Positions 54,498-63,037 of a stretch of 64,000 nt of DNA are shown one piece after another; position 1 is the first letter of the stretch; each line of letters begins with the position of its first letter. The position numbers and the translations under genes are program-made. The notes under the pieces are model-generated. The model had not been told where the DNA came from. It did no database searches and saw only the letters and a list, made by a program, of their open reading frames with translations. The stretch is taken from positions 4,712,001-4,776,000 of the forward strand of contig NZ_CP121464.1 in assembly GCF_029690045.1 (NCBI RefSeq). Reading direction: 5' to 3'. This DNA is from Janthinobacterium rivuli. GTDB taxonomy: Bacteria > Pseudomonadota > Gammaproteobacteria > Burkholderiales > Burkholderiaceae_D.

Positions 54498-54967
54498 GCG
54501 GCGGCTCCCTTGCGGTTGATCGAATAACGCAGCGACGATGGCTGCAGCACGGCGTCGAAATTGACCGTCTCCCCGCCGGATCTCACGGCCAGCGTGCCGC
54601 TGATGACAAAACCCACGCGGTTGATGGCGCCCGCCTCGCGTTCCAGGCGGGCGCGCACATTGCGCAATCGCGGTTCGTGGCGTTCGATGGCGGCCTTCAA
54701 CGCGGCGCAGATGCGGGCGCGGTCATCGCTGCTGGACAAACACATGCCGGCAAAATCGATCAGGCCATAGTTGACGATGGAGGCTGCGCATTCCGGATAG
54801 GCGTCGAGCGCGCCGGGCGGCAGGGCCACGCGCGTGTTGAGCAGCTCTTCCAGATCGCGCGCCACCGCATCCTTCAATTGTTCCAGCGACAGGCGCACGG
54901 CCACGCCGCCCGCCGCACCGCCGTCGCCCATCAGGCGGTCGAACAGGCCAGGTACATAACTGTCCAT
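54494..54967 (-). CDS. tssE: T6SS baseplate protein TssE
   Basis: 157 aa with the gp25-like lysozyme fold: LFDRLMGD, LEELLNTRVALPPGALDAYP, and the C-terminal FVISGTLAVRSGGETVNFDA. The start at 54967 (MDSYVPGLFDRLMGD) is chosen over an upstream extension. It overlaps tssH by 4 nt. In many loci tssF and tssG follow tssE; here they do not. Confidence 0.93.
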   Translation of the reverse strand: MDSYVPGLFDRLMGDGGAAGGVAVRLSLEQLKDAVARDLEELLNTRVALPPGALDAYPECAASIVNYGLIDFAGMCLSSSDDRARICAALKAAIERHEPRLRNVRARLEREAGAINRVGFVISGTLAVRSGGETVNFDAVLQPSSLRYSINRKGAAA

Positions 54968-55034
54968 GCGCTCTCCTGAAAAGTCGGCGCGGCGCGCGCA
55001 GGAGGATGTCCGCCGCGCGCCGCGCAAGGATGGA

Positions 55035-55526
55035 TCAGGCCACGCGGTTCGCGGCCAGGTCCCAGCCGCCCGAGGTATTGCCGCCGGCGCCGCCCGTCAC
55101 TTTTTGCTGCGTGTATTTCCACTTCACTTTCGAGAACTTGAAGCCGACGTGTTCACCGAGGATGTCGCCCTCTTCCACGTTCGGCGTGACGGCGCCGATC
55201 AAGACATTTTCGATTTCGATTTCAAAGTACTTGACGCGCTCGCCCTGGCCGTCGGCACGCATGAATTCGAAGCGCGCCTTGGGGATGGTCTTGCCGGCCG
55301 AGCAGGTCTGCAGCAGCACCGGCGAGGCCAGGTCGGCCAGCTTGGAGATGACGATGTCCTTGTGCTCGCAGCGTTCGGCCGTGTGACCGCCGCCCGTCGA
55401 AGCGGTGGCGGACTTCGGCTGCTCGACGCTCCAGCTGACCGATTTGCACTCGATCCAGTCCTTGTGCTTGTCATCGGTGGACTCGCCCTTGATGCCGTCT
55501 ATCTGCAGATATACATCGATTGCCAT
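55035..55526 (-). CDS. hcp: T6SS inner-tube protein Hcp (TssD)
   Basis: 163 aa: MAIDVYLQIDGIKGES, then KSVSWSVEQPKSATASTGGG, SPVLLQTCSAGKTIPKARFE and the C-terminal YTQQKVTGG. Hcp forms hexamers that stack into the inner tube. The start at 55526 is the conserved one after AGGAGCACACC. It lies between tssC and tssE. Confidence 0.97.
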   Translation of the reverse strand: MAIDVYLQIDGIKGESTDDKHKDWIECKSVSWSVEQPKSATASTGGGHTAERCEHKDIVISKLADLASPVLLQTCSAGKTIPKARFEFMRADGQGERVKYFEIEIENVLIGAVTPNVEEGDILGEHVGFKFSKVKWKYTQQKVTGGAGGNTSGGWDLAANRVA

Positions 55527-55557
55527 GGTGTGCTCCTGTGGTTGAAGGATGGGTGAA

Positions 55558-57057
55558 TCAGGAATTGGTCGACTTCGGCAACTCCGCGACCAGTCGGAGC
55601 GAAACGGATAATTCATCGAGCTGGAAGTGCGGCCGCAGGAACGACACGGCGCGGTACACGCCGGGCCGGCCCGGCACTTCATGCACCTGCACGGACGCCT
55701 CGCGCAGGGGGAACTGCGCCTTCTGCTCCTGGCTGGCGTTATCGTCGAGCAGCACGTACTGCATCAACCAGCGGTTCAAAAAATCTTCCACGTTGGAGGC
55801 GGCGGCAAAGCTGCCGATCTTGTCGCGCATCATGGCCTTCATGTAATGGGCAATGCGCGAGACGGCAAAGATGTACTGCAGCTGCGACGACAGCACCGCG
55901 TTCGCGTTGGCCGCGTCGCTGTTGTACTTGCGGCTTTTCTGCGCCGACTGCGCGCCGAAAAACGCCGCATACGCCGTGTTCTTGCAGTGCACCAGCGAGA
56001 TGAAGCCCAGGTCCGACAATTCCTTTTCGCGGCGGTCGGTGATCGCCACTTCGGCCGGGCATTTCAGGGCCACGTCGCCCTCGTCCGTCTTGAAGGTGTG
56101 AGTCGGCAGGTCGTCCACCAGGCCGCCGCCTTCCACGCCGCGGATGGCGGCGCACCAGCCGTAGTCGGCAAAGGCGCGCGTCAGCTTGCAGCCGAACGCA
56201 TACGCGGCGTTACACCACAGGTATTTGTGATGGTCGCTGCCGTCGACGTCCTCGACAAAATTGAAACCTTCGACCGTGGTGCCGTCGACGGGATTGAAGG
56301 GCAACCGGCCCAGGAAACGGGGCAAGGTCAGGCCGACGTAGCGCGCATCCTCGGATTCGCGGAAGGCTTTCCATTTCGCGTACTCGATGGTGTCGAACAC
56401 CTTGGCCAGGTCGCGCGGCTTGCCCAGGTCGCCGTAGCTTTCCAGGCCAAACAGTTCCGGCGCGGCCGAAGCGATGAACGGCGCGTGCGCGGCGGCGGCG
56501 ATGTGCGACATCTGCTCGACGAAATACATGTCTTCCGGCTGGCGCGAGATGGCGAAGTCGCCTAGCAGCGCGGCGAATGGCGCGCCGCCGAAGGTGCCGA
56601 ATTCCTCTTCATACACTTTCTTGAACATGCTGCTCTGGTCGAACTCCAGCGCGGCCTGGAAATCCTTCACCAGTTCGCGCTTGGTGGCGTTGAACATGCG
56701 GATCTGCAGGCGCGTGCCCGTATCGGAGTTGCCGACCAGGTAGCGCAGCCCCGTCCAGCTTTGTTCGAGCTGCTGGAATGGCGCCGCGTGCATGATTTCG
56801 CTGAGCTGGGCCGAGATCAGGCGGTCGATTTCCGCCACGCGCCCGTCCAAGGTCGCCGACAGGCTGGTCGACATCAGCACCGTGCCGTCGAGCACCTGCG
56901 CCACCAGTTCCGAGATCAGATCGCGTGCGCGCGCATGTTCGGCGCCGGACTTGGCGACGCGGCTTTGCTCGACGATCTGATCGAGCAAGTCGGTGGTAGC
57001 CGGCGCGTCCGGCGTGGATACCGCAAGGACTTCTGGGGCTTCTGCCTGGGCGCTCAT
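55558..57057 (-). CDS. tssC: T6SS sheath large subunit TssC
   Basis: 499 aa. TssC features: EIMHAAPFQQLEQSWTGLRY, FGGAPFAALLGDFAISRQPE, GFNFVEDVDGSDHHKYLWCN, and the C-terminal PFKVFVGI-like region FLRPHFQLDELSVSLRLVAE. It pairs with TssB to form the contractile sheath. Its start is 1 bp after the tssB stop. Confidence 0.97.
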   Translation of the reverse strand: MSAQAEAPEVLAVSTPDAPATTDLLDQIVEQSRVAKSGAEHARARDLISELVAQVLDGTVLMSTSLSATLDGRVAEIDRLISAQLSEIMHAAPFQQLEQSWTGLRYLVGNSDTGTRLQIRMFNATKRELVKDFQAALEFDQSSMFKKVYEEEFGTFGGAPFAALLGDFAISRQPEDMYFVEQMSHIAAAAHAPFIASAAPELFGLESYGDLGKPRDLAKVFDTIEYAKWKAFRESEDARYVGLTLPRFLGRLPFNPVDGTTVEGFNFVEDVDGSDHHKYLWCNAAYAFGCKLTRAFADYGWCAAIRGVEGGGLVDDLPTHTFKTDEGDVALKCPAEVAITDRREKELSDLGFISLVHCKNTAYAAFFGAQSAQKSRKYNSDAANANAVLSSQLQYIFAVSRIAHYMKAMMRDKIGSFAAASNVEDFLNRWLMQYVLLDDNASQEQKAQFPLREASVQVHEVPGRPGVYRAVSFLRPHFQLDELSVSLRLVAELPKSTNS

Positions 57058-57058
57058 C

Positions 57059-57568
57059 TCAATCCTCCTGCGCTGGGAACTGCGGTTTCAGGGTGGCCAG
57101 GCTGTCCGTGTTGTTCAGCACTTCCGTCAGCAAGTCTTCCAGCTTGTCGTTGCCGGCCAGCTTGTTGCGCAGGTCGGCCAGCTTGGTGCGCGCTTCGAGC
57201 AGCTTGCGCAAGGGGGCGACCTGGCGCACCACCGATTCCGGGCGGAAGTCGTCCATCGAGCGGAAGTGCAGGTCGACGGCGAACGTGCCGCCCGCCTCGC
57301 TGAGGCGGTTCGGCACGGCGAAACGAGCTACCGGCTCCACGCCGGCCAGCACTTCGTCGAAGTTGTCGCGGTCGATGGCGACGAACTTGCGATCCTTCAG
57401 GCGCTTTTTTTCGCTGTCCGGATTGCCGCCGAAGTCGCCCAGCACGCCGACCACGAAGGGCAGCTCCTTGTTTTCAATCGCGTCGCCAATCTCGACGTCG
57501 TAGGTCATTTGCACGCGCGGCGCGCGTATCTTTTGCAGGCGTTTTTGCACGCTGTCGGACTTGGGCAT
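57059..57568 (-). CDS. tssB: T6SS sheath small subunit TssB
   Basis: 169 aa. MPKSDSVQKRLQKIRAPRVQ, TYDVEIGDAIENKELPFVVG, DFGGNPDSEKKRLKDRKFVA and the LxxLxxxxxKLxDL-type C-terminal helix (RTKLADLRNKLAGNDKLEDL) that packs on TssC. It begins the structural block tssB-tssC-hcp-tssE. Confidence 0.97.
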   Translation of the reverse strand: MPKSDSVQKRLQKIRAPRVQMTYDVEIGDAIENKELPFVVGVLGDFGGNPDSEKKRLKDRKFVAIDRDNFDEVLAGVEPVARFAVPNRLSEAGGTFAVDLHFRSMDDFRPESVVRQVAPLRKLLEARTKLADLRNKLAGNDKLEDLLTEVLNNTDSLATLKPQFPAQED

Positions 57569-57605
57569 GGCGCTTCCTTTGCAAGGGGATGGTGGGGATG
57601 CTCGC

Positions 57606-58202
57606 TTATTTCAGGCCGCTGAACGGGTCGGCCGCACTGGCTGGCGCTGCCGCGCCCTTCGCCGCCGGCGTGCCGGAGCTGGCGCTGGCGGCACGCTTGC
57701 CGGCCGCCGGCGGGCGCCTGGCCGGCGGCACCAGCACCTCTTCGCCGATGCTCGCGCGCAGCAGCTTGGCCAGGTCCTGCGCTTCCGAGCGCAGCGAGCC
57801 ATTCAGATTGTTTTGCCGCGACAGGTCGGCCAGCGCCTTGCCGGACAGGCGCAAGCCGCTGACGGCGACGATGCTGTTGGCGACCTTGTCGTCCGGGTCG
57901 CGCTCCAGCGCTTCAAGCGCATGGCCGATGGCTTCGCCGTACTGGGCGCGGTCGAACTTCATCTGCGCCATTTGCAGCCACGGCGCCTTGTCGGCCGGGT
58001 AGCTGGCACCGCCGCCCTTAAGCAGGGTCATGGCGCGTTCGTACTGGCCGGCGCGCGCGGCCGCATCGGCCTCGCTCATCACTTGCGCCAGGGTCGGCGC
58101 GGCAGGTTTCTTGGGTGCCGGCTGGTCCGGCGTGGCGCAGGCGGACAGCAGCAAGGCGCTGGCGAGGCAGGCAATACGGGGCAATATCGTGGCTGGCTTC
58201 AT
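57606..58202 (-). CDS. T6SS-associated TPR lipoprotein
   Basis: 198 aa. Signal sequence with LSAC lipobox (ALLLSACATPDQPAPKK). TPR-like helices at about 40-120 (AAARAGQYERAMTLLKGGGA, AQMKFDRAQYGEAIGHALEA, LERDPDDKVANSIVAVSGLR). The C-terminal tail is Pro/Ala-rich. It is the first gene of the minus-strand T6SS operon. It is not TssJ, which is encoded divergently. A periplasmic assembly role is inferred. Confidence 0.8.
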   Translation of the reverse strand: MKPATILPRIACLASALLLSACATPDQPAPKKPAAPTLAQVMSEADAAARAGQYERAMTLLKGGGASYPADKAPWLQMAQMKFDRAQYGEAIGHALEALERDPDDKVANSIVAVSGLRLSGKALADLSRQNNLNGSLRSEAQDLAKLLRASIGEEVLVPPARRPPAAGKRAASASSGTPAAKGAAAPASAADPFSGLK

Positions 58203-58480
58203 CGGGGCATTCCTTCACGTGGAGGACGCTACCGCTGGGAAAGATGGGCGGCGCCTTGGTGGAGGCCATTATTGATCGCCAATTTTTTTGCCAAATTGAG
58301 ATTAATCAGCAAAGAAGAAGTTCCACATCACAGCCGCGTACAGCGACATCAAACCTGATCTGGCGCAGTAATTATCTTGATCGCAGGTGGACTTTGTGCC
58401 AACGCAAGCAGGCCGCCCGTGCATGCGCTTAAATGACAGCAACACTTTTATTTCCATCCTTCACCTTGCAAAGATCGCCC
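58203..58480. other. Divergent T6SS promoter region
   Basis: 278 bp between two T6SS operons, more AT-rich than the surroundings. A sigma-54-like sequence on the minus strand is at 58278-58294. No gene, no clear terminator. Promoters for both operons should lie here. Confidence 0.5.
58278..58294 (-). promoter_or_regulatory. Possible sigma-54 promoter for the tssBC operon
   Basis: TGGCAA-AAAAA-TTGGC on the minus strand matches the -24 part of TGGCAC-N5-TTGCW well, while the -12 part has GG instead of GC. It is 76 bp before the TPR lipoprotein gene. The A-run spacer lowers confidence. Confidence 0.3.
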
Positions 58481-59077
58481 ATGCCTCCTGACGCCCCGCT
58501 CCGCCGCCTGATCCGCGCCACCGCGCCACTGCTGCTGGTGCTGCAGCCGCTGCTGCTGGCCGGCTGTGCGGGCGGCGCCATCGGCACCCTCGCCAACGCG
58601 GCGCTGCAGATGGCCGGTGTGGCCAAGCCGCCGCCGGAACTGCCCGACGCGCAAAAGCCGCCGCGCAACGTCAGCATCCGCCTGCATGCGGCGCAGCGCC
58701 TCAACACGGATGCGGACGGACGGCCGCTGGCGCTGGTGGCGCGCATCTACAAGCTGCGCCAGAGCGCCGCCTTCGAACAGGCGCCCTACGACAGCTTTCT
58801 CGATGCGCAGCGCGAAAAGGCCGCGCTGGGCGCCGACCTGATGGAAGTGAAGGAAGTGCTGCTGGTGCCGGGCCAGCGCTATGAAGTCCAGGAGAAGGTC
58901 AGCAAGGAAGCGTATTTCATCGGCGTCGTGGCCCTGTTCCGCGCGCCGGCGGCGCAGCGCTGGCGCGCCACCTTTGCCGCCGCCGACGCGGAGCGCGGCG
59001 GCATCACGGTCGGCCTGCACGCCTGCGCGCTGAGCGTCAGCGGCATGGCCGCGCTGTCGGCCCCGCGCTGCCAGTAG
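58481..59077 (+). CDS. tssJ: T6SS outer-membrane lipoprotein TssJ
   Basis: 198 aa. Signal LLLVLQPLLLAGCAGG has a clear LAGC lipobox. The mature beta-sandwich begins NVSIRLHAAQRLNTDADGRP, LALVARIYKLRQSAAFEQAP and later LVPGQRYEVQEKVSKEAYFI. TssJ anchors TssM to the outer membrane. Start 58481 (MPPDAPLRRL) is chosen over 58433. It heads the plus-strand tssJKL operon. Confidence 0.92.
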   Translation: MPPDAPLRRLIRATAPLLLVLQPLLLAGCAGGAIGTLANAALQMAGVAKPPPELPDAQKPPRNVSIRLHAAQRLNTDADGRPLALVARIYKLRQSAAFEQAPYDSFLDAQREKAALGADLMEVKEVLLVPGQRYEVQEKVSKEAYFIGVVALFRAPAAQRWRATFAAADAERGGITVGLHACALSVSGMAALSAPRCQ

Positions 59078-59114
59078 CACACACAAACACGCCACACATT
59101 CAAGGAGAAACGAG

Positions 59115-60485
59115 ATGGGCATGGCAGCGAAAGTCTTGTGGGGAGAGGGCCTGTTCCTGCGGCCGCAGCATTTCCAGCGCCAGGATCAATATCACGAAGC
59201 GCGCCTGCATCACACGGCCAGCGCGCTGCATCCCTATCTGTGGGGCGTGGCGCACATGGAATGGGACCTGGCGGCGCTGAAGACGGGCAGCCTGCGCCTG
59301 CACGCCCTGTCGGCGATCTTCCGCGATGGCGAAGTGTTCGAATCGCTGGGCGACGGCGCACCGGGCAGCGATACCCTGCCCCCGCCGGTGGACCTGGAAG
59401 CGCTGCCGCCGGCGGTGCAGGAAGTGACGTATTACGCGGCGCTGCCCATCCTCAACCGCGAAGGCATGAATTACACGGCGCAGGCATCAACGGCAGGCAC
59501 GCCGGCGGCCACGCGCTTTGCGCACGCCATGCGCGCCACGCCCGACCTGTTCACGGAGTCCGCCGTGGCCGACGTGGCTTACCTGAAGAAGACCGTGCGC
59601 CTGATTCCCGACAGCGAGGCGCGCGGTTCCTACGACTGCCTGCCGCTGATCGCCCTGCGGCGCACGGTATCGGGCGGCTTCGAGCCCGTGCCCTCATTCA
59701 TGGCGCCCAGCCTGGCGATCGCCGGCGCGCCGCGCCTGCAGGGCGTGCTGGAACACCTGCTCGACGCGCTGCAGGCGAAAGTGAGCGCGCTGCACGGCCA
59801 CCACCGCGAGCCGAGCCGCAACGTGATCGAGTTCCGCTCGGGCGACGTGTCGTCTTTCTGGCTGCTGCATACGGTCAGCACGGCCGCCGCCGCGCTGATG
59901 CACTATGTGCGCCATCCGGCCCTGCATCCGGAGCGCCTGTACGAAGCGCTGCTGGGCCTGGCGGGCGGCCTGCTCAGCTACTCCAAGCATTACACCCTGG
60001 CCAGCCTGCCCGCCTACGACCACGCGCAGCCAGGCGCCTGCTTCGACGCCATCGATGCCATCATCCGCGAACTGCTCGACACCGTCATCTCGTCGAAATA
60101 CTTTTCCATCGCCCTGCTCGAAGACAAGCCGTCGTACTACCTGGGCAAGCTCGATTCGGGCAAGATCGACCAGCACACCACCTTGTACCTGGCCATTCGC
60201 GCCGCCATGCCCGCCATCGAACTGGTCGACGTGGTGCCGCTGCGCGTGAAAGTGGGCGCGCCCGACGACGTGGAAAAATGCGTGCTCACGGCCATGCCCG
60301 GCCTGAAGCTGTCGCATGCGCCGCAAGTGCCGGCCGCCATTCCCGTGCGCCCCGACACCTATTATTTTGCGATTGAAAACCGCGGCGTGCTGTATGAACA
60401 GATGCTCAAGGCGCAGTCGATTTCCGTCTACGTGCCGGCCGGCATACGCGACCTGCAGCTGGAACTGATCGCGGTGACGGCATGA
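59115..60485 (+). CDS. tssK: T6SS baseplate protein TssK
   Basis: 456 aa. MGMAAKVLWGEGLFLRPQHF, QRQDQYHEARLHHTASALHP, the central EFRSGDVSSFWLLHTVSTAA and C-terminal FAIENRGVLYEQMLKAQSIS are family marks. TssK links the baseplate to the membrane complex. AAGGAG precedes the start. It overlaps tssL by 4 nt (ATGA). Confidence 0.97.
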   Translation: MGMAAKVLWGEGLFLRPQHFQRQDQYHEARLHHTASALHPYLWGVAHMEWDLAALKTGSLRLHALSAIFRDGEVFESLGDGAPGSDTLPPPVDLEALPPAVQEVTYYAALPILNREGMNYTAQASTAGTPAATRFAHAMRATPDLFTESAVADVAYLKKTVRLIPDSEARGSYDCLPLIALRRTVSGGFEPVPSFMAPSLAIAGAPRLQGVLEHLLDALQAKVSALHGHHREPSRNVIEFRSGDVSSFWLLHTVSTAAAALMHYVRHPALHPERLYEALLGLAGGLLSYSKHYTLASLPAYDHAQPGACFDAIDAIIRELLDTVISSKYFSIALLEDKPSYYLGKLDSGKIDQHTTLYLAIRAAMPAIELVDVVPLRVKVGAPDDVEKCVLTAMPGLKLSHAPQVPAAIPVRPDTYYFAIENRGVLYEQMLKAQSISVYVPAGIRDLQLELIAVTA

Positions 60486-61267
60486 GCCAGCTCATCGAAC
60501 GGCGCGCGGCGCCCTCCCTGCTGGGACAACGCGGTTCCGCTCCCGCAGGCAGCGGCCGGCATGCCGGCAGCGCCCTGCTGGACCTGATGCACGAAGGCTT
60601 TTATATGCTGTTCATGCTGAAGCACGGTTCGGCGCCGGGCGACGAGCAAAGCTTCATGGACCGCATCACAACCTTCCTCGACGACTTCGAACGCGAAGCG
60701 AAAAAGATCCGCGCCGATGGCGACGATATCGAGGCGGCCAAGTATGCGTTCTGCGCGGCCGTCGATGAAATCATCCTGGCCTCGCCTTTCACGCTGCGCA
60801 AGCAGTGGGAGCGGCGCCCGCTGCAGTTGCTGATCTTTGGCGACCAGCTGGCCGGTGAACACTTTTTCGACCGCCTCGACGCCTTGCGCGGCAAGGGCGC
60901 CATGCGCGTTCAGGCGCTGCAGGTCTTCCACATGTGTTTATTGCTGGGCTTTCAGGGCAAGTATGCGATCGACGGCGGCGAAAAACTCAGCTACCTGACG
61001 GCGCGCCTGGGCGACGAAATCGCCCACATCAAGGGCAAGAGCCGCGGCTTCGCGCCACGCGCGGAACGCCCCGACCAGGTGGTCAACAAACGCGGCAGCG
61101 ACGTGCCGCTGTGGGCCTTGTCGAGCTTTTTCGCCCTGCTGGCCATCTGCGCCTACCTGGGCCTGAAAACGCATCTGACGCGCGGCACGCAAACGACCCT
61201 GGCGGCCTACGCTGATCTGGTCAAACTCGCGCCACGGCCAGCGCACCTGACCATCACACTACCCTGA
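60482..61267 (+). CDS. tssL: T6SS inner-membrane protein TssL (DotU/IcmH)
   Basis: 261 aa. Cytoplasmic part: AALLDLMHEGFYMLF-like LLDLMHEGFYMLFMLKHG, KYAFCAAVDEIILASPFTLR, LLIFGDQLAGEHFFDRLD and LGFQGKYAIDGGE. One TM helix is near 215-235 (PLWALSSFFALLAICAYLG). The C-terminal periplasmic tail is short and has no OmpA domain; the next, convergent gene carries one instead. Confidence 0.95.
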   Translation: MSQLIERRAAPSLLGQRGSAPAGSGRHAGSALLDLMHEGFYMLFMLKHGSAPGDEQSFMDRITTFLDDFEREAKKIRADGDDIEAAKYAFCAAVDEIILASPFTLRKQWERRPLQLLIFGDQLAGEHFFDRLDALRGKGAMRVQALQVFHMCLLLGFQGKYAIDGGEKLSYLTARLGDEIAHIKGKSRGFAPRAERPDQVVNKRGSDVPLWALSSFFALLAICAYLGLKTHLTRGTQTTLAAYADLVKLAPRPAHLTITLP

Positions 61268-62047
61268 TCACTGTGCGATCCTGAACTCGATGCGCCGGTT
61301 TCTGGCCCGGCCATCGGCCGTGGCGTTGCTGGCCACAGGACGGTCCGGTCCCTGGCCCGACACCAGCACCGAATCGGCCGCGACGCCCTTGCTGGCCAGG
61401 TAGGCGCGCACGGCTTCGGCGCGCGCCTGGCTCAGGGCCACATTGCTGGCGCGCAGGCCCGTGTCGTCCGTGTGGCCGATCACCTCCACCTTGCGGCCCC
61501 GCAGCCGGAGCATGGCTTCCGCCATCTCGTCGAGAATGGCCAGGCCGGCCGGCGTGATGGAAACCTTGCCGCTGTCGAATTCGATGATGCGTTTATCGAG
61601 CGCCGCATCGAGCAAGCCCTGCTCGGCCTCGGCCGCCCTGACCCGCAAGCCATTGTTGACGACATACGTGGGATTGAGGCTGGTGGCGATGTCGCTGGCG
61701 ATCTGCTGGCGCTGCGCCTCGTTCGCCACTTCGCCGCGCACGCTGACGTTGTTGCCGTCAATGCTGATCTGCCCCCGTGAAATGAGCTTCAGGTTCGGCG
61801 CGATCAGCTTGTGCACGTAGCCGTTCCAGTTGGCCGGCACGGCCACGTTGCCGATGGCGATCTGGTCGACCACGCGCTCGGCGCCATACAGTTCGCGCAG
61901 ACGGGCCAGCACGGCCGCCTTGCCCGCCTCGTCGGCCAGGGTGCCCGTGACGAGGATCTGTCCCGGCATCGGCGTCTGGGGCGCTTGCGCCTGGGCGTGG
62001 CAGGCAGTGGCCACAGCGAATAGCAACAGGAAAATAGGTGACTTCAT
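61268..62047 (-). CDS. OmpA-family periplasmic protein (T6SS TagL-like role)
   Basis: 259 aa. Signal peptide MKSPIFLLLFAVATACHAQA, then two BON-like segments (GQILVTGTLADEAGKAAVLA; ISIDGNNVSVRGEVANEAQR). The OmpA peptidoglycan-binding domain is about 150-258, with VEVIGHTDDTGLRASNVALS and GQGPDRPVASNATADGRARN. It probably anchors the secretion system to the cell wall. It is transcribed from tagF. Confidence 0.85.
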   Translation of the reverse strand: MKSPIFLLLFAVATACHAQAQAPQTPMPGQILVTGTLADEAGKAAVLARLRELYGAERVVDQIAIGNVAVPANWNGYVHKLIAPNLKLISRGQISIDGNNVSVRGEVANEAQRQQIASDIATSLNPTYVVNNGLRVRAAEAEQGLLDAALDKRIIEFDSGKVSITPAGLAILDEMAEAMLRLRGRKVEVIGHTDDTGLRASNVALSQARAEAVRAYLASKGVAADSVLVSGQGPDRPVASNATADGRARNRRIEFRIAQ

Positions 62048-62056
62048 CGCAATCCT

Positions 62057-63037
62057 TCAGACAAAGGTATCGGCAAACATGGCGCAGGCCGAGCGCAGCG
62101 ACAGCTGCTCCTGCTGCAGGCAGGCGGAAAACCGGCGCAGCGCCGCCTCGTGTCCCAGCTGCTCCTCGACCCAGTCCAGCTGGTCGAAGACGATCAGCCG
62201 TTCGCTGCCGGCCTGCGGATCGATCAGCGCGCGCAAGCCATGCGGGTCGGCGCCGCAAAAGCCGATCACCAGCACGGGCGCCTCGTCGAGGTGGGAAAAG
62301 AACAGCGCCAGTTCGAAATCGGCCTGGTGCAGGAAAGGCGCAATCAAATGCAGCCAGAAGCTGGCCACCAGCTCGCGCAGCTGCGCGTCCTGCGGCAGCG
62401 GCAGCACCAGGCTTTTTTCCAGGCGCGGCAAGCCGCTCTGGCGCACCGGCTGCAGCAGCAGGCCCAGGCCCAGCAGCAATTCGCGCACCGTCACCGGGAA
62501 GGCGGGCGAAGCGAGCAGCGTTTGCAGGCCATGCACGGTCTGCGCCTGCAAAAAGGCGGCCAGCCGCGCCGCGTGATCCGGTGCGGCCGGTTCGACTTCG
62601 ACCACGTTGCCGGCCAGCGCCAGCAACGCCGGCCCCGGTTCGGCGCTGGCCACGATGCCGTGCGACAGCTGCTCCACGCGCTGCCACAGGGGCGCGAGCG
62701 CCAGCGGGCTGCAGGCGACAAAGGCTTCGGCGTCATCGACTTCCAGCGCGCCCATGGCCATGAAGGGAAAGCGCCGCAGCGACTGGTCGTTGCTCGCTTC
62801 CAGGCGCCCGGCGATGGCGCGCCGGCTGCGCGTGCCGACAAAGGCAAAGCGCAGCGGCGGCAAGGCGTCGTAATTGAGCTTCCAGCGCGGTTCCACCGTC
62901 AGGGCCGTCATCACCTGCGCCAGCCAGTCGTCGAGCAGTTGCACCAGCGCGTGATTGTCGCAAGCCTTGATGAAATCGCCGCGCGCGGGGATCTTGCCAA
63001 AGTAACCGAGGCGCACCTGCTGTTGCGCGCGCATCAT
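62057..63037 (-). CDS. tagF: T6SS-associated protein TagF (ImpM)
   Basis: 326 aa. VRLGYFGKIPARGDFIKACD is the family N-terminus, with LLDDWLAQVMTALTVEPRWK, and FPFMAMGALEVDDAEAFVAC later. TagF proteins act after translation to hold back the secretion system in some species. Two adjacent ATG codons are present; 63037 is the one overlapping the tssM stop (ATGA). A longer frame fuses antisense tssM sequence and is not real. Confidence 0.9.
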   Translation of the reverse strand: MMRAQQQVRLGYFGKIPARGDFIKACDNHALVQLLDDWLAQVMTALTVEPRWKLNYDALPPLRFAFVGTRSRRAIAGRLEASNDQSLRRFPFMAMGALEVDDAEAFVACSPLALAPLWQRVEQLSHGIVASAEPGPALLALAGNVVEVEPAAPDHAARLAAFLQAQTVHGLQTLLASPAFPVTVRELLLGLGLLLQPVRQSGLPRLEKSLVLPLPQDAQLRELVASFWLHLIAPFLHQADFELALFFSHLDEAPVLVIGFCGADPHGLRALIDPQAGSERLIVFDQLDWVEEQLGHEAALRRFSACLQQEQLSLRSACAMFADTFV

